DNA of 64,000 nucleotides, from positions 18,068,916-18,132,915 of the forward strand of contig JAPWDM010000003.1 in the NCBI GenBank assembly GCA_035578155.1, read 5' to 3'. The translations under genes were made by a program, and so were the position numbers. Below, in pieces: positions 23,839 to 34,007 of this stretch (the stretch's first letter is position 1; every line of letters begins with the position of its first letter). The notes beneath the pieces were generated by a model. The model made no database searches. It worked only from the letters and a program-made list of their open reading frames with translations, and was not told where the DNA came from. This DNA is from Brachynemurus nebulosus (taxonomy: Eukaryota > Arthropoda > Insecta > Neuroptera > Myrmeleontidae).

Positions 23839-24181
23839 ATGAAAGAAAATAATTATTTTGTAGCGAAAGAAAAAATGCAGTATGATACGCGATATGAAAA
23901 TTTATTCAGTTTCGCACACAGAACAACATTTTTTGAAAAGACTCCTTGTTACACAGGCTATAAAATTTACCAAAATTTACCTGAAGATATACGAACTGAG
24001 AACGTATATAATAAGCTCAAAGCTAAACTAAAAAAGCATCTAAATAGTAAAGTTCCGTATGAAATAGCCGAATTATTGTAATTGAAAATATGTATTATAC
24101 GTGTCATATTATATGTACTTAATACTTATTGTAATCCTTTGACGTTTTGTATACCTGAAAAGGTCTTTACACAAATAAATA
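23839..24181 (+). pseudogene. CR1/Jockey-like LINE reverse transcriptase tail and 3' UTR
   Basis: The 80-residue frame 23839-24081 reads RTTFFEKTPCYTGYKIYQNL followed by PEDIRTENVYNKLKAKLKK, the familiar C-terminus after the reverse transcriptase of many insect CR1/Jockey-group LINEs. The 3' UTR follows (TTGACGTTTTGTATACCTGA, then AAAGGTCTTTACACAAATAAATAA) and runs straight into (ATT)n. The copy is 5'-truncated; where homology begins upstream of 23839 is not determined. Its microsatellite tail is the site used by the R4-type elements that follow. Confidence 0.78.
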
Positions 24182-24206
24182 ATTATTATTATTATTATTA
24201 TTATTA
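24182..24206. repeat. (ATT)n microsatellite, first array junction
   Basis: About eight ATT units join the LINE 3' UTR to the 3' end of R4-type copy A. Confidence 0.9.
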
Positions 24207-24759
24207 TAGACTTTTACGCCAACCTGGCGCTCACTACTCAGTAGGACAGTACTGGGTAACATTCACCTATACCGGCATTATGCAAGGTATTAGGCTCTGT
24301 GGAAGGGTAATGTGCCAAACCAATCCGTAAAAGTACCGTAGTACATTCACGGACGGGTTTGTCACATCACTCCTTATAATGTTGTTGTTGTTGCTTGAAA
24401 CGAGGTGTTATGCGTCTATTCTGGTGTACACTGGTTCGTACGACGAGACTTTTGTGGGAGCGTAGATGTTGGCTCAATGACAGACGGCTGTGAAAGCCTA
24501 GTTCGTTTTCGTGTCCTCAGAGAATAGGTAGGATTAGGGACAGAGGGAAGGGAAAGGACTGTTTGTGTTTGTGTGTGTGTTCGTGTATGTGTGTGGATGT
24601 GTCGTTCTATTTTACGTTTCTTGGTGTAAATGTGTTCTGGTTCATCAAAATGCTCATTAAGATCTGGTGTTCCTGGAGTTGCGCGTTTAGACGGTACAGA
24701 GGTTGACGGACTTTGTGTGTTATTGAGTTGGGGAGGATTGTGCACCAGAGCGGTAACAG
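24207..24759 (-). mobile_element. R4/Dong-type element copy A, 5'-truncated 3' fragment
   Basis: The 553-bp fragment is nearly identical to 24775-25327 of copy B and contains the same 3' terminus (reverse complement of TAGACTTTTACGCCAACCTG). It encodes the last 109 residues of the Pro/Ser/Thr-rich tail. It is truncated at GGTAACAGT, where the next (ATT)n begins. The few base differences from copy B suggest recent insertion. Confidence 0.9.
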
Positions 24760-24774
24760 TTATTATTATTATTA
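24760..24774. repeat. (ATT)n microsatellite, second array junction
   Basis: About five ATT units lie between the 5' truncation point of copy A and the 3' terminus of copy B. Confidence 0.85.
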
Positions 24775-24983
24775 TAGACTTTTACGCCAACCTGGCGCTC
24801 ACTACTCAGTAGGACAGTACTGGGTAACATTCACCTATACCGGCATTATGCAAGGTATTAGGCTCTGTGGAAGGGTAATGTGCCAAACCAATCCGTAAAA
24901 GTACCGTAGTACATTCACGGACGGGTTTGTCACATCACTCCTTATAATGTTGTTGTTGTTGCTTGAAACGAGGTGTTATGCGT

Positions 24984-25604
24984 CTATTTTGGTGTACACT
25001 GGTTCGTACGACGAGACTTTTGTGGGAGCGTAGATGTTGGCTCAATGACAGACGGCTGTGAAAGCCTAGTTCGTTTTCGTGTCCTCAGAGAATAGGTAGG
25101 ATTAGGGACAGAGGGAAGGGAAAGGACTGTTTGTGTTTGTGTGTGTGTTCGTGTATGTGTGTGGATGTGTCGTTCTATTTTACGTTTCTTGGTGTAAATG
25201 TGTTCTGGTTCATCAAAATGCTCATTAAGATCGGGTGTTCCTGGAATTGCGCGTTTAGACGGTACAGAGGTTGACGGACTTTGTGTGTTATTGAGTTGGG
25301 GAGGATTGTGCACCAGAGCGGTAACAGTGATGGTGCGGCAGTTGGTCGATCCTCCCTCTCCATCAGACGAATCTGGATCTGTATGTGTGTTAAGTGTTTG
25401 TGTTTCAGTGTTAGTGTATTGTGTGTTTATGTATGTGTGTTGTGTGTCAGTAGGATGAGTGTCAGTGTATTGTTCGCTCACTGTAGATGGCTCAGATGGA
25501 GTAGAAGCAGGTCTTGTGCTTTCACGTATCGCAGTCGGATTCGTATTACTGAGGAACTTCCGTACTATACGACACGTGTTTATGATCACTTTGCATAGTG
25601 ACAT
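24984..25604 (-). pseudogene. Out-of-frame C-terminal tail of the R4-type polyprotein
   Basis: The 206-residue frame overlaps the main ORF by 59 bp in another frame. It begins with KVIINTCRIVRKFL, the usual last conserved block after the endonuclease of R4/R2-type proteins. About 170 residues of Ser/Thr/Pro-rich sequence follow, with His-Thr/Gln-Thr runs (HIHTHTRTHTQTQT) and basic clusters (KKRK, RTRKRTR) that could be nuclear targeting signals. The same tail is present in copy A with few changes. An indel near 25595 is the simplest explanation; programmed frameshifting is possible but unsupported. Confidence 0.75.
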
Positions 25605-28600
25605 ATGTGTATTTTGGGAGACCCAAGAGGCTCAAACTATTATGTAGTGTGTGTGGAATGACCCCGGTGGCACTGAGCACTATTGGAACGATGTGGACAT
25701 GTTCCATTCGCCATTGTTGTTTTATTTCGGCTGCGAGGTCAGTGTATTTATCCAATTTAACTGCGTGTGTTTTTTGTAAGTTGTGTGTATTTGGAACCGC
25801 AATATCGATCAGATAGGTTGTCTTAGTGTTTTTCATTACGAAGGTGATATCTGGTCGATTATGATTTATGGTCTTATCTGTAATAATCGACCGATCCCAG
25901 TAAAGTCTACAGGAGTCATTCTCCGCTACTACTTTTGGTGTGAGCTTGTAGTAAGGTGTTTTATCGGTTATAAGGTGGTGCTTAACCGCTAGTTTCTGGT
26001 ATATGATTTTGCCAACCTGGTCGTGACGGTGTTTGTATTCGGACTGAGCGAGCTGAGTACAGCCAGCTGTGATGTGTTGGATCGTTTCAAGTTTGGAATG
26101 GCATCTCCGGCATGAGTCAGATGTTATTGACGGGTCACGAAGTATGTATTTTGAGTAATTCTTTGTATGAATTACTTGATCTTGTATAGCTAGCATGAAT
26201 CCTTCAGTCTCCGGGAAAAGACTTCCTTGACTCAACCAGGCGTGCGACGCTGCTTTGTCGACGTTACTCTGATTAAGATCATGTGGATGTCTCCCATGTA
26301 AAGGCTTCCGAATCCATTGCTGAATTTTGTCCTCCTTCGTGACCAAACGGCAAAAACTATCTGGCATTTCTGTGTGTGAGAGGTTTAATGGTGTGTATGC
26401 CTTGTCGGCTTGGATTATTGCATTGTGTAAGTGTGATGTGTGTGTTTTGGTGTAAAAGTATTCTCGCAAGTTATGAACCTGTTTATTATGCGTGTTCCTT
26501 ATGTCTATAAGACCTCGACCCCCTTCGGCTCTTGGCAGCGTCAATCGTTCTATCGCTGCTTTGGGATGATGAATTCTGTATTTGGTCATAAGGACGCGGG
26601 TCTTGATCTCGATGTTTGTCAAGTCCGTAGGCGTCCATTTGATTACCCCAAATGAGTATGTTAGCACCGGAACTGCGTAGGTGTTAATTGCTTTGATGGT
26701 TTTTTTTCCATCAAGGTGGGTGCTCAGTAATCTCTGTACACGCATTAGGTATTGCTGCATCAGGTGTTGTTTTACAGCGCTGTGATCTATACGTTCGTCC
26801 TGATTGAATCCGAGATACCGATACGACTCTCCCTCGTCCATGGGCTGCATAACAGACTCTGGTTCGAGTTCGAATGCGACCGCATCTCGTTTTCCTCCAG
26901 AACGACATTGTGTTCGACATTTATCGATTCCGAACTCCATACAGAGGTCTCGCGAAACCTCGTTGGAAAGTCCCAGCAGCTGCTGTAATTGATGTTTAGT
27001 AGCTGCATAGATCTTAATATCATCCATGTACATTAGATGTGAAATGGTATGGCGCGAATTCGTTTGCGTACCTACATTGTAACCGTATTTGGTTTCATTT
27101 AACAGGCGAGAAAGTGGATTGATTGCGAGACAAAACCATAATGGACTCAATGAGTCACCTTGGAATATGCCGCGTCTTACTTGAATAAGGTCGCTTGTTG
27201 TTTTTTCATTACCAATACTTAAATGTAAGGTCGTTCGCCAGTCGGACATGATCGTTCCAAGGAAGTTCACGATACTTGGGTGTATTTTGTACAACTCCAA
27301 TACTCTCCGTAACCAGGAGTGCGGGACCGAATCAAATGCCTTTTTATAATCAATAAACGCTGTGTACAGGTTACGTTTTCTCCCTTTCGCTTGTTCCAGT
27401 ACTACGGAGTCAATCAGAAGCTGCTCTTTGCAGCCTTGTGACCTCTTTCGACATCCCTTTTGTTCTTCTGTCAGTATGGTGTTAATCTGACAATGCTCAT
27501 TGATCTTTTCTGCCAGACAGGACGTCAAAATCTTATACACTGTAGGTAAGCAAGTGATAGGCCTATAATTCGCAGGATTTTTTGTATCACTGTTTTTAGA
27601 TTTCATGTATGTGATACCCTGCGTTAGGAACTTCGGTGTCAGGTTTGGTGTTCTTATAAATAGTGTAAAGTGTTCAGCGAGATACTTGTGTGTTGATGTA
27701 AAGTGTTTGAGCCAGTAGTTTTGTATGTTGTCGATGCCAGGTGCCTTCCAGTTATGCGATCTCTGTAAAGCTCTGGAGACGTCCTCTGTAGTAATGTCCG
27801 TATAGGGCATCTCCGGAAGATGTTCGTTATTCCTGCACTCTGTATCGATCCAGCTGGCTTTGTCATTATGGTCAATGGTGTTGGACCATATATTCGCCCA
27901 AAAACTATGGAGTGCGTTCTTCTCCGGTAGACCATTACTGTCAGTTACCGTGTTCGTTAGAGACTGATAAAACCGTCTCTCGTTTCTGCTGAACGCTTGG
28001 TTTTGTCGTCTGCGTTCAGTACTGGTCTTATATCTTCGTAAGCGCTTCGCTAGTGCTGTTAATTTTTGGTGAAGCGTATCTCTGATCTCTGTGAGTGTTT
28101 TATTGGGTTCCTCGTATTGTGTGTGTACTGTGTGTTTGCGTAATATGTCGTGTATGTATTTGTTGAGCCGTTTGGACCTCGTACCCTGTTGGTATTGGGT
28201 GATCCTGCCGAGGTTGCATCGGATGTTGCTGATGCGTTTATTCAATCGTGTTTCCCAGGCAGGAGTTTTGTGTTCCTTCGAGTTGTACGCTACAGGTGGT
28301 GTTACATCGGACCCGTTACAACGTATAGCTGCAACGGCTCCACAATAGATAGCTGTGTGTAACTCGATAAAATTGTCACATGTTTCCAAGTGTTTAGGCA
28401 GTATTGTATTGTTTAATATCTCAACGATCTCAGCCAATCTACGTGAGGTGTGTTGTTTAGGCAACAAGTACCTATGTGTGGGGTCCGTCCCTTCAAATTC
28501 AGTAAGCGCTGTGTTAAATTCCAGTTCGATCTTTTGCAGTAGGGTGTCATTTACTGCTGTCTCATGGTGGTCAGGCTCATTCTCGACAAGTTGTTGAGTG

Positions 28601-28938
28601 TCGTTTTGTGTGGGGCTCTCCATTTCTGGTGGGCCGTCGTCCTGACTTTCTTCATTTTGAGCAAATTGATGTGCGACTTGTGTTTTAATGGTGTTTATGA
28701 GGGAGGAAGGGATGAGGTTATTGGTAAAAATGACACGTTTTTGGTCTGCCAGTCTCTGTTCAGTAACGCGACTTAGGTGAGGGTAGCTGTGCGCGAACTC
28801 TTGATGTAATTTTGTACGGTAACCAGTTTTGTCCGTTTCAAGTCTAGTAACTTTGAAGTATGTGCGTACGATGAATTCATTCAGTTCATCTGTCCATTGC
28901 ATACGCACACGCTTCTTACCAGCTTTAGTGGTCCCCAA
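25546..28938 (-). CDS. R4/Dong-type polyprotein: Myb-like, reverse transcriptase, zinc knuckle, restriction-like endonuclease
   Basis: The frame has 1130 residues; the Met start is not the native one, since copy C continues about 100 codons upstream. Residues about 8-70 form a Myb/SANT-like DNA-binding segment (MQWTDELNEFIVRTYFKV). The reverse transcriptase spans about 395-700: WKAPGIDNIQNYWLK, YRPITCLPTVYKIL, motif A FIDYKKAFDSVPH near 530, GIFQGDSLSPLWF near 590 and the catalytic YMDD near 637. A CCHC knuckle CRRCHSKLETIQHITAGC lies near 930. The restriction-like endonuclease follows (RPDITFV, YLIDIAVP, KLDKYTDLAAEI). The protein nicks target DNA and primes cDNA synthesis there. Near the end a frameshift after TYVTMQ moves the conserved INTCRIVRKFL to the overlapping frame at 24984-25604, so this copy is probably inactive at its C-terminus. 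Confidence 0.92.
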   Translation of the reverse strand: MGTTKAGKKRVRMQWTDELNEFIVRTYFKVTRLETDKTGYRTKLHQEFAHSYPHLSRVTEQRLADQKRVIFTNNLIPSSLINTIKTQVAHQFAQNEESQDDGPPEMESPTQNDTQQLVENEPDHHETAVNDTLLQKIELEFNTALTEFEGTDPTHRYLLPKQHTSRRLAEIVEILNNTILPKHLETCDNFIELHTAIYCGAVAAIRCNGSDVTPPVAYNSKEHKTPAWETRLNKRISNIRCNLGRITQYQQGTRSKRLNKYIHDILRKHTVHTQYEEPNKTLTEIRDTLHQKLTALAKRLRRYKTSTERRRQNQAFSRNERRFYQSLTNTVTDSNGLPEKNALHSFWANIWSNTIDHNDKASWIDTECRNNEHLPEMPYTDITTEDVSRALQRSHNWKAPGIDNIQNYWLKHFTSTHKYLAEHFTLFIRTPNLTPKFLTQGITYMKSKNSDTKNPANYRPITCLPTVYKILTSCLAEKINEHCQINTILTEEQKGCRKRSQGCKEQLLIDSVVLEQAKGRKRNLYTAFIDYKKAFDSVPHSWLRRVLELYKIHPSIVNFLGTIMSDWRTTLHLSIGNEKTTSDLIQVRRGIFQGDSLSPLWFCLAINPLSRLLNETKYGYNVGTQTNSRHTISHLMYMDDIKIYAATKHQLQQLLGLSNEVSRDLCMEFGIDKCRTQCRSGGKRDAVAFELEPESVMQPMDEGESYRYLGFNQDERIDHSAVKQHLMQQYLMRVQRLLSTHLDGKKTIKAINTYAVPVLTYSFGVIKWTPTDLTNIEIKTRVLMTKYRIHHPKAAIERLTLPRAEGGRGLIDIRNTHNKQVHNLREYFYTKTHTSHLHNAIIQADKAYTPLNLSHTEMPDSFCRLVTKEDKIQQWIRKPLHGRHPHDLNQSNVDKAASHAWLSQGSLFPETEGFMLAIQDQVIHTKNYSKYILRDPSITSDSCRRCHSKLETIQHITAGCTQLAQSEYKHRHDQVGKIIYQKLAVKHHLITDKTPYYKLTPKVVAENDSCRLYWDRSIITDKTINHNRPDITFVMKNTKTTYLIDIAVPNTHNLQKTHAVKLDKYTDLAAEIKQQWRMEHVHIVPIVLSATGVIPHTLHNSLSLLGLPKYTYVTMQSDHKHVSYSTEVPQ

Positions 28939-28941
28939 AGG

Positions 28942-29037
<96 letters not shown>
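28942..29037. repeat. (ATT)n microsatellite, about 32 units, third array junction
   Basis: About 96 bp of near-perfect ATT separates the 5'-truncated end of copy B from the 3'-broken end of copy C. Confidence 0.95.
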
Positions 29038-29040
29038 TTT

Positions 29041-29918
29041 TCTACATGTTTAGGCAGTATTATATTATTTAATATCTCAACGATCTCAGCCAATCTACGT
29101 GAGGTGTGTTGTTTAGGCAACAAGTACCTATGTGTGGGGTCCGTCCCTTCAAATTCAGTAAGCGCTGTGTTAAATTCCAGTTCGATCTTTTGCAGTAGGG
29201 TGTCGTTTACTGCTGTTTCATGGAGGTCAGGCCCATTATCGACAAGTTGTTGAGTGTCGTTTTGTGTGGGGCTCCCCATTTCTGGTGGGCCGTCGTCGGC
29301 CTGACTTTCTTCACTTTGAGCAATTTGATGTGCGACTTGTGTTTTAATTGTGTTTATGAGGGAGGAAGGGATAAGGTTATTGGTAGAAATGACACGTTTT
29401 TGGTCTGCCAGTCTCTGTTCAGTGACGCGACTAAGGTGAGGGTAGGTGCGCGCGAACTCTTGATGTAATTTCGTACGGTAACCAGTTTTGTCCGTTTCAA
29501 GTCTAGTAACTTGGAAGTATGTGCGTACGATGAATTCATTCAGTTCATCTGTCCATTGCATACGCACACGCTTCTTACCAGCTTTAGTGGTCCCCAAAGA
29601 ATGCTCCGAGGAAACACTTAAAGTCGGCTGAGCCAAAGGTGTTGGGGGCTCTGTAAGTAGGGCAGTAGTATTTTGGCTGAAGGTGTTATTACAGCTGACA
29701 GGAGGCTGCCTAGAACCCAGCCTGTCGTCACCGCGATCTAAACTGTCACATTCAGTGGTGACCCTGATGCGCCCCGTCGCTCCGCCGGCAGCGGCATTTT
29801 TCCGAGGCTTCTTTTTTGTATGCTCCATCCTAATGGGTTGTCCTTTTAGTCGCCTTTTACGACAAGCAGGACTTACTGTGGGGAAATTCTGCAGAGTGAA
29901 GCCCCCACCCACAGGGCG
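29041..29918 (-). mobile_element. R4/Dong-type copy C, 5' portion only
   Basis: Copy C encodes the N-terminus missing from copy B (MGGGFTLQNFPTVSPACRKR, a basic Ala/Gly stretch, then the Myb-like segment). It overlaps B for about 175 residues and breaks at PKHV, next to the ATT tract. The 5' end has GCCCTGTGGGTGGGGGCTTC and CTTGTCGTAAAAGGCGACTA on the - strand. Loss of the 3' end is not expected from target-primed reverse transcription, so a later deletion or a microsatellite-mediated recombination is implied. Confidence 0.85.
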
Positions 29919-29938
29919 TTTATTATTATTATTATTAT
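29919..29938. repeat. (ATT)n microsatellite, fourth array junction
   Basis: About six units, followed by a T14-15 tract that is the A-tail of the next element read on the - strand. Confidence 0.85.
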
Positions 29939-31471
29939 TTTTTTTTTTTTTTTACTTAAAATTGGGGTACTGCAGCCGGTGGATGGCACGGTCAGCAGCA
30001 CCCGGCGGCATCGCCTACAAAGGGCATGCGCCACCAAAACGGGGAAAATGATAAAAACGACACATATAGACAGGAACACATAAATGCATTAGACAACGGA
30101 CAAACATACACATGATAAAATTCACCGATGAGCCCTGCCATCCCAGGCCTTCATAACGAGCGGACATTCCTTGGTGGCGGTACGCTAAGTACTAGCCAGA
30201 ACGTCCGGTCACCAAGGACTGAAAACCAACGATGAAACTCCGAGGTGTAAAGGGCCTCGGAGTGGAGAAATCTGAGTAAAAATATCACAATAAAACAACA
30301 TCACAATAATATCACAAAAAAAGAAAATAAGAGGAAAATCTTATTACGTCACTGGGAAGCCACAGGCCGACCAGTGCCGCAATAAGTAGTTAAAAACAAA
30401 ACCGCTGAGGGGCCACAACGGCAAGCCCACAGCGGCACAATAAAATATCACAGATAAAAATAGAAAGAAATGATGTACCACCTCGGGTGGAAAAGGCCCT
30501 CGGTGGTACATCGTTAAAACAAAACAGATTAAAATAATCTTATTAAAAAATAAAAACAACAATATCACAGATTTAAAAAAAAAAAAAATTTCTTGCTCTG
30601 TGGCACGATTCCGCTCCCCATAGTCTCAACAATTCCGAAATGGCTTCGTCAACACCTAGGAACTCACACGTGTAGGGACAGTGACATCTGATTACTGAGC
30701 AACATGTACTGTTCTGTCAGATAACTGATTACTGGGTACATGTGCCGTTCTGTCAGATGTCGGGGTCAACCTACACGGGAGACCGGTACGATGACTAGGC
30801 CACGTTCGTCCGAGTCGAGGCTACAGAGAACGGGACAATGCCACAGAGTATCACAAAGTCAACATCTGACCTGTGTTCGTATCACTTCGACGGGGCGGAA
30901 GCCGCCATATCAACGCCCACGAACGCATCCGTACGAGGGACGACGACGTCTCCTTACTGGGCGAGCTCGCTCAAGCTGTTCGGGCAGACGTCGACTCGTA
31001 CGTGTGGCCGATGAGAACGAGTGCGTCGGGAGCCGCATTCCTACCCATCGAAATGACAAGAACAAGGCCAGGGAAATATCACAGACCGAGCAGCTAGACA
31101 ATACCACGGCAGGCATGAAAATCCCAAGTGGCATAACAAGTATCACAGATATAAAAGTATCACAGATAGGTTAAACAAAATCACAGATGTAACATCACAC
31201 ATTTCAACTCGTCTGAACGGTCTCGTCGGACTCCGAAGATCACGCCCATGGAGTAGACAGCACTGACGACGCATTGAATTCCGGTCAAGGTACCAATTTA
31301 ACCAAATCAAACTGACGCAGGCACAACACTCACTCGGGGGATACAACATCGTCCCCTCTACGCGATCATTCTTGTCGAAACACAGTACCAGAGCCTCGTC
31401 AGCCTGCTAGCCGAAGCTAACAGTTGCCCGCCGGGCACGAACGGGGACGTGAAGGATGGATTTTAGCCCAG

Positions 31472-31472
<1 letters not shown>
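29939..31472 (-). mobile_element. Non-autonomous TAA-bounded element E with serial hairpins
   Basis: The element fills the space between two ATT tracts. On the - strand it ends CCCAATTTTAAGT plus a poly(A) run and then TAA repeats, like a retroposed 3' end. It has no reverse transcriptase or other recognised domain, and the + strand frame 30740-31174 is unconvincing. Its 3' half (- strand sense) has hairpins at 30169-30217, 30239-30262, 30340-30386, 30402-30435 and 30472-30512, separated by repeated TATCACA motifs. It is GC-richer than its surroundings. Whether it is an internally deleted R4 relative or an unrelated passenger is unresolved. Confidence 0.6.
30671..30780. repeat. 37-bp tandem duplication inside a longer hairpin of element E
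   Basis: CTGATTACTGAGCAACATGT ... TTCTGTCAGAT at 30688 repeats as CTGATTACTGGGTACATGTG ... TTCTGTCAGAT at 30725. The pair is enclosed by inverse TGTAGG ... GACATCTGA and TCAGATGTC ... CCTACA. Confidence 0.7.

Positions 31473-31525
<53 letters not shown>
31473..31525. repeat. (ATT)n microsatellite, fifth array junction
   Basis: About 17 units close the R4-type array on its distal side. Confidence 0.95.
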
Positions 31526-31526
<1 letters not shown>

Positions 31527-32450
31527 ATTTATGAATATTGTGAAAGGACTGATTGCGTAACTTTTTAAAATGTCAGATCGATTCGTAGTAAAAATTAAAG
31601 AAACCAATATATATTTTTTGCCATACTTTTCATATCACAATATAACTTATACTTGGACAAATGACCATTTTAATTAAAACACCCGATATAATTTTTTCAT
31701 CCTAGTCCGTTATTTAAGCTTCATTTTCTTTTTTTCTTTTTCTATCTAAAGTAACGTAACATAACGTAAAACTTGTTTAAATGGAATAATAAAACTGAGG
31801 ATTATAATAAAAAGTTTACTAACAAAAAAGAAAGCGTACATCTCAATATAAATTTAAAATCAAACAAAGTTAAATGAAAAGGTTCGATGCATGGGTATTA
31901 GGTATATACCAAATTTCGTTTATATTGTGAAATTGAAAGGACCAGTGTTAAATCCCAGAATTTGGCCACTGTTAATCAAAATCAACAACATACTCAAAGT
32001 AAATCCAAATATAAACATTTAATCTAAAAAAAATATTAAAATTGTCGTTGTAACGTTATTCTTAGTTATGATACATTTTGATTAAAGCTAGAAAATGAGC
32101 CGAAAATATAACTGTAAAGTATAGATAATGTTTCAAAGGAGATAATTAAAATATATATGTACATATATATAATATATAAAAAATTTATTCCAATAAGACT
32201 TCACGATTAAAAGAATCAGATATGATTTGATCAGGACCGTATCCAACACTCAAATTCGGAAAATTTGCTACCTAAACTAATGCCTAAAAAGTATTGAAAA
32301 AATTATACTGAAATTTATTGGTAAAAAGCCAATAGGACTCACCTGAAATTGTAGTAGAACTAAACCAAAAATCAAAAAATTACGATAAGATTTGAATGTG
32401 TATTTCCATTCAAGATAGATAATGACGCCCATGGCTATCCCTCGTATCAG
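31526..32450. other. AT-rich stretch, nothing recognised
   Basis: No exon, TIR or RNA gene seen. Confidence 0.5.
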
Positions 32451-32451
32451 G

Positions 32452-33000
32452 GGCCTGATCCTACATGCCAAATTTTGCCAAAAATGAATAGAACGGCGTT
32501 GAAAACATATAATTCACATCATTATAATATCATATATATACATATAATTCACATCATAATTATCATTTTGTTTACGATTTTTAAAGCGCCGAAAAAATCT
32601 AGTAAACATAATGACGTCATCAAATTCAAAAATGTATTTTTCAAAAATCAAACTGCCTGAAAGTGATTTAAGTTGAAATCGTTGATTAAATTAGAATAAT
32701 TTGATTGTAAACTTTCTACTTTTGAAAAGTGACGAAATTCCATTTAGAAATATGACTGGTTCAACAAGGGTACTTTTTTTGGTACTCCCCACATGCCTAA
32801 TTTTGGTAAAAATTAATAGAACGCTCTCGAAATCTATCATTACCTTTCAATTTTATCATTTTATCATATTATTTTTGATTTATATAGCACTGAAAAATTT
32901 TAGTAAACTTAATGATGTCATTAAATTAGAATCAAATTTTATAAAAGTGATTTGAATTCAGATGTTTGATTAGATTAGGACAATTTTGGTAACTTTTTAA
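32452..33000. repeat. Two diverged tandem units of about 327 bp
   Basis: The unit start CATGCCAAATTTTGCCAAAA (32464) recurs as CATGCCTAATTTTGGTAAAA (32792). AGTAAACATAATGACGTCAT recurs as AGTAAACTTAATGATGTCAT, and GTGATTTAAGTTGAAATCG as GTGATTTGAATTCAGATG. Confidence 0.7.
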
Positions 33001-33140
33001 TTTTACTAGCAAAATAATGAGATTATTTTTAGAACTATTACAGATTTGATTTTTATTGTCACTTCTTAGTGATCTACCAAAAAAAAATTCTAATTCAAAA
33101 AATTAACTTTTAAATAAATGTTGATAAAAATATTCGTCAC

Positions 33141-33360
33141 TACACGGAGAGAAAATTCCTATAAAAATTACTGTGCTCATACTACAATCGACGTGTAAGA
33201 GGCGAACATATCCAATCTTTGTACGGTAAAATTATAAAAATTATAGTTATATTATTGTAATTTTTATAATTTTACCGTACAAAAATTGGATATGTTCGCC
33301 TGTTACACGTCGATTGTAGTATGAGCACAGTAATTTTTATAGGAATTTTCTCTCCGTGTA
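33141..33360. mobile_element. Palindromic MITE, copy 1 (TA-flanked)
   Basis: A full palindrome of about 216 bp, from TACACGGAGAGAAAATTCCT to its inverse ending TCTCTCCGTGTA, with ACAATCGACGTG and TACGGTAAAATTATAAAA in both arms. TA at each end fits a Tc1/mariner-type target. No ORF. Confidence 0.88.
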
Positions 33361-34007
33361 AGATTTCTATGGCAGGAATCGAAATTTTATCCGAAACAGA
33401 TTACTGCGTTAAAGCATAAAACCATAAAGGATTAGAGAATACTGTTATTGTACGATTTCCTAGAACTAACTGGATAGAGAAATTCATTTATTCTGGTCGA
33501 AAACAATAATTATTCATTAAAATCTAAAACACGAATGTTACTAATTAAACATTGTTTGTTGAAAAGTTACTAATAAATTTCCATACCACATAAGTATGTA
33601 TCTATGTCAAACGAATGAAGCTATCCATTCTCTCTATTCAAATATCCAACGGCTATCCGTCTACTCAAATTTTCACAGTTATATTAGTCAGTCACTGATT
33701 AAAACACAATATTAAAAAACTTTTGTTCATGACCATTATTTCAAGCTTACAAAACATTTAAAATTTTTATCTTAAACGTTATACACGTATAAAATGGATT
33801 GGATTTGATTTTTAAAACTCTCTGATTTTGTCAGTTGCTATCAGTTTGATCAGTGACGTGCAGTGAAATTTTTAAATGTGAAAAGCTACGGGATTAGAAA
33901 ATAAATATATAAATAAATTATTTTCTAATCTATTTTAATCTTGTAATATTTTTACGAACTTTTAGATAACTTCTTTAAAAAATGTTATTATTTTAAATTT
34001 AAAGGAG
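33361..34007. other. AT-rich stretch, nothing recognised
   Basis: No exon, TIR or RNA gene seen. Confidence 0.5.

Larger units (their letters stand above)
24775..28940 (-). mobile_element. R4/Dong-type non-LTR retrotransposon copy B, 4.17 kb
   Basis: The element has a single-ORF layout of an early-branching site-specific LINE, with a restriction-like endonuclease at the C-terminus and ATT tracts at both boundaries. It lacks about 100 N-terminal codons and the 5' UTR, which survive in copy C. Dong of Bombyx mori, an R4-clade element, inserts in TAA repeats, and the same target is used here. The 3' UTR is 24775-24983. Confidence 0.88.

Noticed and set aside
25175..28776. Many + strand frames opposite the R4-type ORF
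   Set aside because: They are shadows of the - strand coding sequence.
28881..29253. Open frames with long runs of Ile, Leu or Tyr across the ATT tract
   Set aside because: They are translations of the microsatellite joining flanking element fragments, not proteins.
29354..29539. Additional - strand frame in copy C
   Set aside because: It overlaps the true R4-type reading frame in another phase.
30740..31174. 144-residue + strand frame in element E
   Set aside because: Arg/Ser-rich composition follows the local GC content, no family is recognised, and the element reads on the opposite strand.
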